Positions 1 to 12,606 are shown, counted from the stretch's first letter. The stretch is DNA of 64,000 nucleotides from Prochilodus magdalenae (GCA_024036415.1 JAMWET010003602.1:796526-860525); one strand, 5' to 3'. The notes: a model not told the origin generated them from the sequence alone. Numbers and translations are program-made.

Positions 1-329
1 TGCATCATATGTCAAAATAATAAGGCCAGGTTCACAAACGACCTGCAACCTCACATTAAACTGTCTAGAGGTGTGTTCTCTGTAGAGCATGTAGCTTATT
101 AACACTTAGAAACTCAACTTGTGTCATCTGACTCGTGGACACTTCTACACACAACTCTAGAGCACTTTTTAAAAAGATGTTCCTCAAGTGCTCTTTAGCA
201 AAGATATTGGCTCCCATGAACACTCTGAAAGAACCACTTTTGGTCTGAATCAATCTGAAGTATCATTTTACATGTAGATGGTTCTCCAAGTGTTCAAAAG
301 CATTTTACCACCTTAAGAACATCAACAGG

Positions 330-770
330 ATTAGAGCTATTCTGATTAAACCAGACCTGGAGTACCTCATCTACCTTTATTCCTAGTAGGATTGATCGCT
401 GTAATGATCTCCTTTCTGGTCTTCCAAAAAAAGACAATCATACAGCTTCAGCTGATTCAAAATGTGGCTGCTAGAGTCACTAGGAGTAAGAGATGAGAAC
501 ACATCACCCCAATTCTTAAATCCCTATGCTGGATCCCACCATGTTACAGAATAGACTTTAAGTTTCTGTTACTGGTTGGTAAATGTCTTAATGGTGTAGG
601 ACCACCATATTGATCTGATATAATGTAACAGGATGAGCAGAGCAAAACTCTCAGATCTTTGGGAGCTACTCAGTTAGTCCTGCCTAAAGTGATGACTAAT
701 CACGGAGAAGCAGCAGCGTTTAGCTACTATGCTGCTCTTAAATGAAACTAGTTAAGAGGCATAGTTCCAC
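330..770 (+). mobile_element. LINE remnant, C-terminal end of an ORF2 (L2-like)
   Basis: Plus-strand translation across shifted frames gives pieces such as DRCNDLLSGLPKK, QLQLIQNVAAR and EHITPILKSL, then RIDFKFLLLV. This is the conserved tail of reverse transcriptase proteins of fish L2-type LINEs (family knowledge: CNSLLSGLP...LQLIQNAAARVL...HITPVLKSLHWLP). It is broken by stops and frameshifts, so it is a dead copy. Confidence 0.7.
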
Positions 771-1957
771 AAGAGCAGCTCAGTTTAATATGGTTAGGTC
801 TACAGTACTTCTTAAGTACATAACAGCACTTTACGATCCTTATTTAAAGTTTTTTTTTTATTCTACATTGTTTTAACCATGCTTTCATTTTTTTATTCTT
901 TATTTTTTGTCCAGTTTTAATTTACAGTCTCTCATTTGTGTAGCACATTGAATGTATGGTATATAGATGCTGTATGTGGAACCAGTGTCTATACTACAGA
1001 ACACCTGAAGAACCATCTTTTTTGTAAAGAGCGTAGAAACGGTTTTACTTACATAGCACTGAAGGCTCTAATAAACTGAAAAGGGAAATATATAAATCTA
1101 CGGTAGATTCCAGCCACTCCACATTTTGGCTGTATTGTACTGAACTGAATTATGAATGTGGTGAATCATCATACCCCTATTTAGAGCACAACATGTGTCA
1201 GTGGTGTTCAATACCCAATCCTATATAAATGTAGCCAGACCCATTACAGGGACCCATTCAATCCTAATATACATGTAGTCAATGCTCTGGTCTCATCTCA
1301 ACAGACACAGAGAAGAAGAGAGCTTAAGGGATCATCAATCCAGAGGTATGATAGCAGATTCTTTTAAAATCACTTTATTTTTGACATCATGCTGATATCA
1401 CTGAAATATTACATCATTTCTCTTGCATGTACTAACCACCTGCGAGTCTTTGCTCCCCTTAAACTAACAGAACGTTCATATCTGGGTGTCTTTAAGTCTA
1501 CTTTAATCAATGTCAGTCCCGTTTCAGCTCTGCTTCTTCTCTTTGAAAAGATGCCACAGTGAAGCTTCCTGCTTGCTGTATGTACATGCACGGTGGCTGT
1601 AATCATCTCTCGTGGTTATAGTCTGATTGTCTAAGAACGGAATCAGTAGTGACGCTATTAAATGAGGTGACGCTATTAAATGAGATGACGGATGGAGGAA
1701 TCGATTCACTGTGATCGTGCAGATGAGTGAAAGTCCCTCACTGTGTGAAGTGCATCACAAGAGGACACACACATCATCCATGCACTCAGTAAAAAACACA
1801 AAGTATGGCAAGAATCATGAAAAAGCACTGCATTACGTCTTTAGAAGCTTGAATAATTACATCTCCAGTGTCTACATCCAAAAGCAACACCATTTTCAAT
1901 GGCCTGAAAAGGTTCCATTCTTTGCTCTGTGGGATATCAAGGTTTTGGACTTGCTAC
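771..1957. other. Intergenic DNA, no gene recognised
   Basis: AT-rich, no supported exon. Short stretches such as GAAGAACCATCTT near 1,005 resemble the ends of the hairpin repeat found complete at 12,607-13,011. The small open frames at 1,409-1,980 have no recognisable protein features. Confidence 0.5.
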
Positions 1958-3291
1958 TAGGGCTGCACAATATATCCTGACTCATGACTGCAATACTGGC
2001 CTTTTTAATACTGACACTGTGGCAATATGCTAATGCGTGTTTCGCATCACAAATAATCCATATTTATTTGTGTTACTGGTTGGGCCAATCAAAGCATTCA
2101 AAATGATGCAACTCCACTCTTAAAACGGCTCCACAAAAAGGGTTGCACAATGACACAGAAAAAAACCCACTTTTGGTTCCATATAAAAGGTTTTTTCATA
2201 AATAAGATGCCACAGTAGAGTTTCAGGAGCATCAACATGATGGAAGGTTTCTGGGAAAAAACTTCAAAACAGCATAGAATGTTATGGTCTCAATATCCAA
2301 AGAGGAGTCTATAATTCAGAACACTAATTTATTTTGGTAGGGATGCACGAATATGGTAAATAAGGAATGATGACGATATTTAACACGAGTTATATACATA
2401 TTCGCTGATATGTTTATATTTATAAAGTGTGGAAACCGAGCCACCTGGATTGGCATAACATAGAAAGGTAACAGCATCGATCTCTGCAGTGCAGAAGTCC
2501 AGAGAGGCCATAAGTTAGCTATAATCTACGTATAATAAAAGCTGTTCTCAAGATCACAGCAGTTGTGTCATGTGATCTCAAGACAACCTGTGACAACGAG
2601 AAAACAACTTTTGTTATCTTGAGGTCCAAAGACAAGTCATGAGCCAAATACGAGCCCATAAGATTATAGCTAGCTCATTGCCCCTCTGGACGTCCATATT
2701 GCAGGGTTGCAAATGCAGCAAAAAGAGCACAGATACTTTAGCGCAGTAACTCAGCGTCACCTGAACACTCTACTCTTCTGGAGTACAAGAACCAAATCCT
2801 TATATACCTGCTCATATATCTAGTCAAATCTAACTCAGGGCTGCATGGGAACTGGCGGAAAGGTGGACTCAAAACAAGAGCCGGGCAATTGGCTAATTTA
2901 CCATCTTCATTTTTGCTGATCTGTATTGCAAATAATGTGCAAATATCAAGAGTCAGGTAAGTGCACTTGTATTAATGCTAAACTGCACTTGTACCAGAAT
3001 GACTCACTCTGCTGCCTTTAATAAACAACCAGCTGCCTTTTAATATAGCACTTCTTTTGATACAAGGTATATAAACACAGGCAGCCACAGATCAGATTTC
3101 TTAATGGCCATATTGGAGAAATCAGCAATAAAAACCCATCATTGGTTGGTGCATCGTCTGTTTGATGCCAATACCAATGTCGTCTTGCATTCCCACGCTC
3201 CGGCCAATTCTTAATCTTTGTCATATATTAATCGACTGCAAGGCCTTGATACATACACAGCACTGTATTTCGTCTATATCGTGCAGCCCTA
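1958..3291. mobile_element. Possible hAT-like non-autonomous element bounded by inverted GGGCTGCAC ends
   Basis: TAGGGCTGCACAATATA at 1,958 is matched by an inverted TATATCGTGCAGCCCTA ending near 3,291. Such termini are common on fish hAT-type repeats whose ends read GGGCTGCACGATAT. A second similar motif (GGGATGCACGAATAT) at 2,340 suggests either nesting or two elements. No transposase is seen and no clean 8-bp target duplication could be read, so the element limits are tentative. Confidence 0.45.
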
Positions 3292-3852
3292 CTCGGAACC
3301 TTGTGTTCTAACCTTCAGAGGCATCTGGAAGCCTGGTGTTGCCGGAACGTTTACTGCTTCAGGCCACTACACTGCACGATCACTGGCTCAAGCTCCATTA
3401 AGGCTCTTGATCCCGTATACTTGCATTATAAGAAGAAACAGAGGAAGAAACTGGGAGGAGACAGAATGAGTATGATCTTGTGTGAATGTTTAAGACAAAT
3501 AAATAAACAACATTTTACAAAAAGAAATAAAATCGACTGTCCTATGTACAACGATCCTAACATTTCCACAGCATTCAGATGGCAAGAACTGTTAAGTCTT
3601 CCTACTAGTCACATTAAGAGATAGCAGAAAAAAACAGAACCAAACAACACCCCCCCCACCACCCCCCCAAAAAATGGGTCTTCCTGCATTTACCTACAAG
3701 CTCCCGCTCATCAAACCAAATCCCGCTCATGCTATCTGGAACACAGCAATGCGGTGACTGAATTCAGTGTGAGTAGATGGATGTAAAATTGTGATGGTGT
3801 CATCCACCCTGCCCTCCCCCCTCCAAGCAAATATCTTCCCTCCTGCTCCTGA
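3292..3852 (-). other. Probable proximal PPP1R11 3' UTR
   Basis: Downstream of the PPP1R11 stop. It contains a C-rich run around 3,650-3,668. I could not fix a poly(A) signal in minus orientation close to the stop, so the transcript end is unknown. No other gene is seen. Confidence 0.35.
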
Positions 3853-4031
3853 TTAGTGAGGGTTTGTACCCCCGGAGCCAGGGGGCGCTGTAGCCCCGCC
3901 ACTCCCTCTCTGTCCATGAGATCTCCCGTGTCCCAGAATGCAGTGTGCGCTGCCGCAGCCTTCATCATCCTCTCCCTCACTCTCCGTGGAGGACTCGCCA
4001 AACTGCCGAGGCTTCTCGTAAACGCAACAAC
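3853..4031 (-). CDS. ppp1r11: PPP1R11 coding exon 3 and stop
   Basis: Acceptor ATTCAG at 4037-4032; the split Cys codon is completed from exon 2. It encodes [20 protein letters not shown], an acidic stretch, then the CGSAHC cluster and a Gly-rich tail ending NPH and TAA at 3855-3853. Any open reading beyond the acceptor toward 4053 is intronic. Confidence 0.94.
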
Positions 4032-7000
4032 CTGAATAACGAGATGGGAACACTTAGTGTAAGGATGAGGGACAGTGCTGTAAAGCTTTACCTTTTTAAC
4101 ATCTGAAACTTTCTATTTTGGGAATTATGTGCAGGGTTATTGCACATTCAGGTCAGGTGAGACCAAGACTTGCGATCTATAATCTGCTCTAAAGACTTTT
4201 ACTGGCTAGGTTTTGACATTGCTTGAAGTGAGAATTTGGAATACAAATGTCTAAAAGACTCGCTTATGCAGTGTTTAATCCAGTAGACAGGTTTCCCATG
4301 ACAACAACCCCCAGCGACCCCATTTACAGATAGCAGGCCTGTCACAGTTATTACATAATCGCCTGATTACTGTTATTTAAGCTGATCACAATTATTTTAG
4401 CAGACTGCAATTACTTTACACCATTCTTAGCTTTCATAATAATGTGTTTATGTCGCAGCAAACAGAATGTGAACTGGGTGCGTTTTGAATTAGTTGAGGC
4501 AGAAAAATCATAGAAATCATATTTAAAATGATTTTCTATATGCCATCTGGCAAAAACATTGTGCTAAAATTTTAATGTGACGGACGGACTGAAGGTAACT
4601 CTCCAAAAATGCATGTTCCATTGGCTCCTATTCAAAGATGAACATATTTATTTTGGAGATATTCTTACAGCAACATAATGTAAATAAAAGAAAGCAGGAA
4701 ACACATGTACTAAGACATGTTGAAGGTCTTAACATCCCACTTTCTGGCTACTGCTATAGCAGCCTCAGATCGAAGCAGTAATCCTGTTTATTAGAGCTTT
4801 ATTAGAACTGTTTCTGATTACAAACTTCATTGACCAATAAAGCACAAACCTTAATACCCTAATCAGCATGAGCAACATGGACCTTTCAAATGTTGGGTGA
4901 TGATAAACATTTATTCCACATTTATTGTACCCAGTGTTCATTAAATAACGCTAGAAACGTGCCGGTTGAGCTGCACTGATTGATCGCGTTCAGGGCAACT
5001 GTGTATTAATGCTAAAATGTACCACACACCTATAGGTAACAGTAAGCCATACAATCTCAAACTTCAGTAGCAACTCAACACTGTTTAAGTAAGTTTGGGA
5101 TTATTCAGACTGCAGTTTGCATGATCACCGTTAGTGGGATGTAAACAGTCATTATTTATTATTACGCACGTGAGCCACACAGCTGCCGGGAAAAACTAAA
5201 AATAATTTGCAAAAAATTGCAGGAATTACACTTTTCACCAATTCAAAGTTTGAATTGATGCATAACAAACAAACAACTCACATTTTGAAGACCTCCTTCC
5301 CAAATGTTCATTGTCCACCGTGTCACTGGACCACTCAACCTTTTTCTCAGTCTTCCTCTTTCGAAGTTTAATGGTCAAGCTTCTCCCCTCCTACAGAAAA
5401 CAGAGGCATCATGAAAACCCATTCATATATCTGATCTCACAGTAGCCAGAAGGAGCTAAAACGGTCTTTTGCTTGTTGCATGCAATTACACAGTTTCACC
5501 TCAGAGGTTTCCAATTCTGTAATAGTTATACAGTGTAGATTTAATGCTTCAAAAACAATCAATTAAATTAAATGGTAAAAAAAAAAACAAAAAAAACATA
5601 TGTTACAGTAAATAAACAAAAACAACCAACCAAACAAACAAAATTCACATGTTTCTCCACTGTGCTCTGGCTACTGCACTTTCTGTAATACAGTTACCAT
5701 CCCATGAGCTGCATGCTCTCTCATTCATCTTTCACCCAGTAAACAGTCTCCTGTAATTAAACTACTTTATAACATCACAGTTTTACTTTAGCTCATTAAA
5801 ACGTAGGTGGAGAGTTCACCACTTTAGTGCAGAAGAAATATAAAAACAGAGGAGACTACAACTCCCCTTTCACTCGGCTTCTTACACCAGTAATAAAAAT
5901 GGTCACGGTACAAACCTGCTTCTTCTTAGATTTGACAAAAACAATTCTGCTGACTGACAATTTTTGCTGATTTGAGTACTGTTTAAATACGCAAACCTGA
6001 TTAACTGGCTTTGCTTTGCATTACATAGTAGTGTGTATATATGTTTAATCTCATTACCATGTAATGCAAAGCACTTACATTACTTTATATATAAAAGGTG
6101 GCCGCATGAGGTAAACAGTACAAATTATGTCCGTTTTCAATCTAGCATATGACATGTTTTTAATGAGTCGCCTACTGATTATTTCTCATCACCTGTTACC
6201 ACAATGGAGCTGCATTATAAGGAAAGCTCAAGGGAAGCAAACCACAGTTCAGAAAACAGAAGACAGCCAAGATCTTTGCTGTCCACAGTACAAATGGCAT
6301 TAAGCCTGCATTGCTGCTGCAGCAAGGCTGAAGAGCCACCCACATAAACAGACCAGGTGTGGGAGGATTTCATCACACTGTGATAAATTATGACAGTCCT
6401 GATATGGACTACTCACAGGTGAAATGCATTAAAGAAAGCATTATGTGGGGATCAGGGTGGAACAATGCATGTCAGCAGGCTGGAGGTCAGTCAATGACAA
6501 CAAAGACATTAAAGTCTGTGAAACTCTACGGACTACTGTACGACACAGCTGAGCAACCTTGGAATCATTCATTGATATCAACACCTTTTGTGTAGAAGCT
6601 GAAATTATGTAAATCACTATTCTTTCATTCTCTTTAAAAAGATACCATGTGCTTAGATGTAAACGACATTGCCCTTTACCATTCTACTCTGTGGTTAGAA
6701 AAGATTGCACTTAATTACAGGCTACATAAACAGAACATCACCAACTAATTAACTACACACATACACACTTTGAATGCCACCACCAAGAACTATAATGTAG
6801 ATTTGCAGGCTGGCAAAGAAAGCTGGGGAGTATGTAAAATACAAATACATAGGCTTGTTCAGAGGAAGTCCTCTGCTACAGACCAAACCCAGTTTAATAT
6901 ACCCATCATCAAAATAATGGCTGCACATATAATTGCACCCAGAAAGAATCAACCAACAGAGTTTAAACTTGTTGGGTTCATTTTACATTGAGAGACATGC

Positions 7001-10000
7001 TAATGATTCAAGTTTCATGCTCAGCTGCACATGTGACGTAAGCAAGGACAGGCCTTATCGTTGTACCTGACTGACCCAACAGCCACAATTGCAGACATTC
7101 AGCAAGCATTGATTCCCTCCATGAGTCTTCCTGTCTACCCCACATGCCCACAGACCGCTACGATAACTGCCGTTAACACCACATCAGCATCACCAAAGAC
7201 TGCAATGATCTCGTGCCAGACTGTCATGGAGTAACTGAGAATGGCAGCGAGTCATCTTTAGTGACGAGTCCCGCTTTTGTCTTGGTGGAGACAATCAATG
7301 AATCCGTGTGTAGAGGCATCGTGGTCAGCACCAAGATGAGTGGTATGCCATTACGTGTCACACATCCAGAAGACCTTGTGTCACTCCACCTCCACCCCTA
7401 CCACACAATTTGCAGGAACTGTATGAGAATATTCAAGATGCATGGGATGGATTATCATAGGATACCATTAGGAACAACTCCATGCTGAGACGTCTGGTTT
7501 GTTGTGTTGTGTTAGCAAACATGGCAGCCCTATGCCATACTGAGAGACACTCAATAAATATTGCCCATATCAGTCTATATTTAATGTTCCCGGTAACCTT
7601 TACCTTCCTTCCCAATAGCACTGCAATCCCACACTTCTTTTTGGGTGTAACTGTTCTTTTAACAATGAGTGTATATTGAGCAGTATAGAGCAGTCACTCA
7701 TCTAAATGTACAGTACATCCCAAGCTAAAAAGGAAAATCCCCAGAAACTTCTGCACAATTCAGTTTTTAAATATAAACATCATTCAGAGTGGTTTGTTGT
7801 GAAATAGCTGTAATGTAGAGAAGCTTACAGACTCAGATTTCTTTACAGTGGTGGTGATGGGAACCATGGTTCACAATGTTCATAACGAATGTCTATTGTA
7901 CATGTGATGTTAAAATGGTGGTAAATATGAGCAAACATATTTCTGCTTTTCAGCTACACAAAAAAATACATTCTCAAAACTACCTGGGAGCATTTTCTAT
8001 AACTATAAGTGCCATTAAATCTAACTCCAAGTTATTTTTGCATTAAAACCACTCTAAATATGTTTTCATATGCATCCTAAGAATTTAATTACACAGAAAT
8101 GTCTACAACTCACTGGAACGCTGCTCTAAAGCAGAGCAAATGTACTGTACAGGCCCCTCATCAATCAAAGCATAAAACAGGATTTGAAGAGCACTCTACG
8201 GCTTTAAGGACATTCCTCCTTTGTAAACAGACAGGAGCTTTAAATGCTTTAGTTTTCTAGGAAAAGTATAGCGTCAGGGGACATGAGCAGATCCCTTTTT
8301 GGAGTAATTATAGATCCCCTTTTTTAAACTCCCCAAGATCAGCATAACAAGCCAGCCACTTCCTTACTACTGGGAATAGATTTACTTCCCTCTTACAAGA
8401 CTGGGTCAACTTAAACCCACAGTGTACAGAATCCATTCAGCCTTGCAGAACCAATGAGAGAGCACTAAAGGGCTCAATCCCACATTTTTCTTGTATTGTT
8501 TTATTTCCCTGAGGTCCATTTGTAAACCGTTTGTGTACCAAAACAGTCATATTTCTATACTGTTACACATCTTTCTTTTATCCCATTTTACTCCTCTAAA
8601 GAAGCTGCTTTTGCTACCGATCTGCCACATGTGTATGTACTACACATCACTTGTAGATTGTGAGGAAAACTCAGATTCAGTAATAAAGGAAAATAATCAG
8701 GAAATTACACACAGAAATATTGTTATCGTGGACTTTTTGAAATAATCACACCGTTTTAGTACAGTTTCACCACAACAACACTATACAAACCCATAACTAT
8801 TTCTATCTATATATTCAATGTGACTCAATTATTGTGCAATATTTGATGCTGCACCTCATCACCTATATACATCCTGTATACATCTTGGACTGCTAACATC
8901 ACTGTAATTCATGTACTCTGACTGACTATGATCAGTATTTAGGTGACTGCCAAGATCATCAGGATTCCTGTAGCTGGTGCAGGAGAACATAGCTGTACAA
9001 TAACAATATAATATCTGCGCCCTATACATCTGTACAATTAAATATGCAAGTTGTTAATTTGTATAGTTTAATTTTTTTCTTAACAATAGAGATTTATTTA
9101 TTTTTGTCAAGTCTTATATTTTGTATTTTGAATGACGTGCACCTTTGTCTACCCCTTGCTCTGTTACGTTTACTCTACAGAGTTATTCTGCTGTAACGAT
9201 GCAAACTTCCCCATGTGGGATAATAAAAGGCATTATCACACTCAGCCCACGATTTGATTCAACTCACGACACCGGATCCACAATTATGACTGCCATGTCG
9301 TTGCACAATTTTCTAATGACAGTAAAGGATCAAGGATCAAGGTGCTGAATGGTGCTGACTGTTTTTAAATGTTGGTCTTTAAAGAGTGCAGTTGCATTAG
9401 TTGCCATTATCTATCGGATTATGTCCTATTCTACAATGCACCTCAACACCTGCACAGTGTTTAAACTTAAATTCTTAAATACTGATAACAGCAGTTTACA
9501 TATTGTTCCTTTGAAGGAATCTGTAGTTTTCTGTCTAAAATTTCGGAATAAACTAAGAAAAAAAAAAAAGAAATCAGTTTGAATGGTGTGTCAAAGATGT
9601 CCATGTATTGAGGTGTAGAGATAGCTACTAAAACAGAATGCTAATCAGCTAGCCATGGCCTGTCCTGTCTCATAATACTATGCTGTACTTGTGATAATGA
9701 GTCACTGGAGCTCTGTAGGAGTGGAATCAGCCCAACACAAATGCAGAAACAGAGCTGTAGCACCAACAGCATATTCTAATCTCTTATCAGTCATGTTGAA
9801 GATGCTGCTCCCAGTTAGCTCACTTAGAGCCAGGTAGCCAATGAAAGAAGGAGTAACCTCCTGACGAATTACCACCACTCTCTGCAAGAAACTATGTTCA
9901 GCAGCAAACAAAAGAAGAGATATAAATAGAAGCAGAAAAAGAGTTAACATTGGTGCTGCTCTCCACCGCTGCAGATGCTCTCGGAGAGTAAAGGGATGAC

Positions 10001-11189
10001 GCTTGATGCTAAACTGCAACGTTTGTCCTAGACCTGTAAGGAGTGAAGGGGGATGAAGGGGTGCTGTACATATCCTTGTAATATATTGCCCCCTAATGTT
10101 TGGAATATGAATTTGACAGGTTGCATCACCTTGCACTGCTACTCTAAGTGGGTGTTTCTAACCACTTAACCACTCGGGCGGTTTTAGCAAGCCTAAACCT
10201 AAATGCAATCGGATGGCTGGAAAACACCCACACTGATATGACTGGACGGCTGAAATACGCCCACTTGCTCTGTTCTGCACTGATCTCTATTCACAGCTCA
10301 TGTACATACATGCATATACAACACGCATACCGACATACATACAGACAGACAGACATATCTCTCTTAAAGGCACAGTAACAGAAACAGCCTTTCTGGCTCT
10401 CAGAGATGAAGGCTGAAGAAAGGTTGTAAAACAGTCATGAAGAAATGAAGTCCGGTCAAATCTTATGAACATAAACAAGAAACATGAAATTTGACTCTTT
10501 GATAGTTACGATTAGAACTCAGTAGGTCAACTAGATCATTACCTAGGCTAATCTACAGAGCCTTATGCGAACAGGAACATCTGTAACCTGTGATAGCTGC
10601 TCGATACCGGAGTACAAAAAGGCGGCAATCCACAATTCACTGACATGAACACTCACCTAAAACAGTCGTCTGAACTCGGAACATAAAACTAGGCCTGGGT
10701 TGGTTAGAAGAATACATATCTCATGTTACATAACTAGTCGGTTTTATCACAAAATGGGCATAGCCCAGACTGATAGCCCTTTTTGCATTAGCAGCACGTT
10801 AGCTACAGTTTCTATAGTCATTTTTGCTGTCTCATTCTATGCCAAATGGAAGTCTATTGCACCACCCCTCACCCCAGAAGCTTAAATTTACGGTCAGCTT
10901 TCGATTAGAAATTCACCGTTCCACCTTAAATGGTGCAGCAGTTACATTAAGGTGGGACGGGTCAATTCGAATAGGAGGCTAACTTAAGCCACAAGGAATG
11001 TTTATGCACAATTACGTCTGGAAATGACCCCAGAGTGAAGTTACACGACACTTTAGTCTCTCCCAGCTATGGAGCCGCAGTGTCGGAGGTGAGGACGCTG
11101 ATGTTTACCTGCTGAGGCGGCGGTGGAGGCGCGCCCGTCGGCACCGTCTCCGTTATCGTCTCGCTGGACGGACCAGGGACCTCCGCCAT
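3853..11189 (-). CDS. ppp1r11: PPP1R11, protein phosphatase 1 regulatory subunit 11 (inhibitor-3), complete coding region
   Basis: Three coding exons on the minus strand: 11109-11189, 5282-5390 and 3853-4031, all with GT donors and AG acceptors and phases that join to 122 codons plus TAA (human protein 126). The family is a small, largely disordered, heat-stable inhibitor of protein phosphatase 1; an E3 ubiquitin ligase activity has also been reported for the mammalian protein. Seen here: an acidic, proline-rich N-terminus ([16 protein letters not shown], residues 1-16), a basic segment [11 protein letters not shown] (30-40), the PP1-docking KVEW motif (44-47), the conserved SSDTVDNEH stretch (48-56), a Cys triplet CCC (64-66) followed by [14 protein letters not shown] (68-81), and a Cys/His cluster C89, H93, C94, H98. 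The tail is Gly/Pro-rich. Intron 1 is 5.7 kb. The gene is head-to-head with VARS2. Identification rests on motif order matching the human protein throughout. Confidence 0.95.
4032..5281 (-). other. PPP1R11 intron 2
   Basis: 1.25 kb between coding exons 2 and 3, AT-rich. I see no repeat family or RNA gene in it that I can support. Confidence 0.8.
5282..5390 (-). CDS. ppp1r11: PPP1R11 coding exon 2 (PP1-docking motif)
   Basis: 109 bases, entered in phase 0 after a TTTTCTGTAG acceptor and left in phase 1 at a GTGAGT donor. It encodes [20 protein letters not shown] and then [20 protein letters not shown] is the RVxF-type PP1 docking motif. This is the most conserved part of the family. Confidence 0.95.
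6898..7675 (+). mobile_element. Tc1-like transposon copy, family A (decayed)
   Basis: Shares several blocks with copies at 22,281, 46,659 and 48,841: the 5' end with GTTGCACCCAGAA-like sequence, GGTACCTGACTGACCCAACAG-type sequence near 7,060, and CAATAAATATTGCCCATATC near 7,550. Ends near 7,675 in ACAATGAGTGTAT, the inverse of the ACACTCATTGT start of the 48,841 copy. Protein traces in shifting frames ([14 protein letters not shown]) are the first catalytic-Asp region of a Tc1 transposase. Not functional. Confidence 0.75.
7726..7990. repeat. Partial copy of palindromic repeat family F
   Basis: Contains AACATCATTCAGAGTGGTTTG and TTTACAGTGGTGGTGATGGG followed by AACCATGG, the internal signature of the family seen complete at 37,945, 39,945 and 58,612. 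Only one arm is clear. Confidence 0.55.
8800..9240 (+). mobile_element. LINE 3' end
   Basis: Ends in CTGTAACGATGCAAACTTCC and CCATGTGGGATAATAAAAGG, the characteristic 3' terminus of fish L2/CR1-type LINEs. Upstream text (TGCACCTC...TATACATC) fits their 3' UTR. No coding part remains. Confidence 0.6.
9700..10500. repeat. Repeat-like sequence, family unknown
   Basis: Two related inverted segments carry AAGTGGGTGTTTCTAACC near 10,146 and the reverse of a similar GTGGGTGTTTTCCAGCC/AAGTGGGCGTATTTCAGCC pair near 10,220-10,265. A TACATACAGACAGACAGACA microsatellite is at about 10,335-10,355. No gene is supported. Confidence 0.35.
10895..10960. repeat. Small hairpin repeat, GTTCCACCTTAA family, upstream of PPP1R11/VARS2
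   Basis: GTTCCACCTTAA at 10,918-10,929 and its near-perfect inverse TTAAGGTGGGAC at 10,947-10,958 enclose TGGTGCAGCAGTTACA. The same sequence occurs at 28,831-28,925 and 39,108-39,305. Confidence 0.8.
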
Positions 11190-11700
11190 GCTTCACGGTG
11201 GCTTAAGAAGCTCAACAGCTCCCTCCTGCAAAAGACAGTGAAGCTTCTACAACTGGGACTCCCCCGTCGATGACGCTCCTGGCTACTTTTTGCAGTAAAA
11301 CGCATAAAAAAGTGCAAATAAAAGAGGACCACAGGACAGCTGTGGCCGGAGCTCCTTGAGACGAAGCTGCACTCGCTGCGCTGGGCCCAGACCAGAGGGG
11401 AAGCTGTTCAGGGACGGACTGATTCTTCGCTCTTTGTGCTCACCTAAATTAACGCCGATGGGAAAACAACGCAGAACGTTAACAACCTAACGCTTAAAAC
11501 TCAAGTTAAAACCTATTTAACCATAAAGGGTATAAATAACTTAATTTATTACCGGCCTTTGATGTCGTTTCAGTTTTTTTGCGTTATTGTTTTTTCTCCA
11601 AATGCAGCGTTTTAGTTTGTAATATTATGCAGGAACAGACCACAACCCCCAACATGTCAAACATGTCTGCGCCCTGAAGAAGCACACAAGCATAGGTAGG
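11040..11700. promoter_or_regulatory. Bidirectional CpG-rich promoter region, PPP1R11 (minus) / VARS2 (plus), with possible VARS2 5' UTR exon
   Basis: GC-rich with dense CpG between about 11,050 and 11,460, in otherwise AT-rich DNA, directly at the PPP1R11 start codon. VARS2 begins downstream on the opposite strand and its first coding exon follows a splice acceptor (TTTGCTTTTAG, ends 13,769), so a non-coding exon is expected here. A plausible donor is CATAG|GTAGG at 11,695/11,696; joining it to 13,770 puts TAG just before GCG-ATG, which would support the ATG at 13,773 as the start. No transcript evidence is available. Confidence 0.6.
11109..11189 (-). CDS. ppp1r11: PPP1R11 coding exon 1 (start codon exon)
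   Basis: 27 codons, phase 0 at the end, with donor GTAAAC just below 11109. The ATG is at 11189-11187 on the minus strand in a GC-rich, CpG-rich setting. It encodes [16 protein letters not shown] followed by a Pro-rich run ending in QQ, which matches the acidic SETVTETT-type N-terminus of vertebrate PPP1R11. Confidence 0.92.
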
Positions 11701-11889
11701 TTAACTCCTAACTTGAGGTTTCATTCTAATTACTGAGTACATTATATAGTGTACCTCGTTTTTATACAACCGACTCCTTTAATATAATTGTTTCCTTTGT
11801 TGTGCGTTTTTTATGTATATTTATTTATTCTGTATTCATCATTTTCACTTTGCTTTCTGTTTGCATTGCCTGTTTGTTTGGTAGTTACA

Positions 11890-11990
11890 AAACATGGATC
11901 TTTAAGGGTTCTTTAGTAAAGACGGTTTACTAAAGCGGTTCTATATAAAACTACGAGCACTGAACGAACCATTTTCATGCTTAAATGACT
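11890..11990. repeat. Partial copy of hairpin repeat with GTTCTTTAGTAAAGAC ends
   Basis: AAGGGTTCTTTAGTAAAGAC followed by GGTTTACTAAAGCGGTTCTA. Related to both arms of the 12,607-13,011 element. Confidence 0.55.
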
Positions 11991-12356
11991 CCTTGCATAA
12001 TGTGACATGGTTGCTCAGATTAATTCAGACTGTGTACATAGCACCAAAAAGGGTCCTGCTATTGTTATGATGTCAAGCTTCTAACTAAAGCAGAACCCTG
12101 CATATCCCTTCTAACAAGTCCCCTCACAAGCTCCAGGTGGTCCAGAGTTCTGGTTGCTTTTAGCACAACTTACCAACAGGGAGTTTACAGGCTCTGTTTT
12201 AAGGTAAGGTTAAAATGACTTATATTTTTCCCCTTGAAGGTTGAGACAATGTTTAGTGTAACCCATTATTATTATTATTATTTTGGTAATGCAGGCTATA
12301 ATTTTAAAACATTGCAACTCTTGTGATTTGGACAATTGCTTTAAATTGCAAGCTCA

Positions 12357-12377
12357 AAAAAAAAAAAAAAAAAAAAT
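12357..12377. repeat. Poly(A) tract
   Basis: Uninterrupted run of about 21 A. No LINE or SINE body was recognised directly upstream. Confidence 0.9.
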
Positions 12378-12606
12378 TCATCAGCACTACATCTAGACCT
12401 GTCGCAAATGTTACATGATCATCAAACTGCAGTCCTAAAAAAATGACTTTTTAACTGAGTTTTAATTGATTGTAATTTAAAAAAGTTGGTTCTCTACTGT
12501 CTTAAGACAGCAGCATGAGTAATGTTTATTTGTTTTTGTCATGAATAAGAGAGTGAGTGTTTTTTCCTAATATTTTATATAAAACACATGGTTCAGTGTA
12601 AATGCA

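Larger units (their letters stand above)
5391..11108 (-). other. PPP1R11 intron 1
   Basis: 5.7 kb. It holds a Tc1-like copy (6,898-7,675), a partial palindromic repeat (7,726-7,990) and a LINE 3' end (8,800-9,240), listed separately, plus short (A)n and CAAAn tracts around 5,580-5,640. The minus open frame at 9,702-10,136 looks like a chance frame in repeat-like sequence. Nothing else is supported. Confidence 0.8.

Noticed and set aside
9702..10136. 144-codon minus-strand open frame with a hydrophobic stretch in PPP1R11 intron 1
   Set aside because: No recognised family, no splice context, and the underlying DNA resembles interspersed repeat sequence. Hydrophobicity alone is not evidence for a membrane protein gene.
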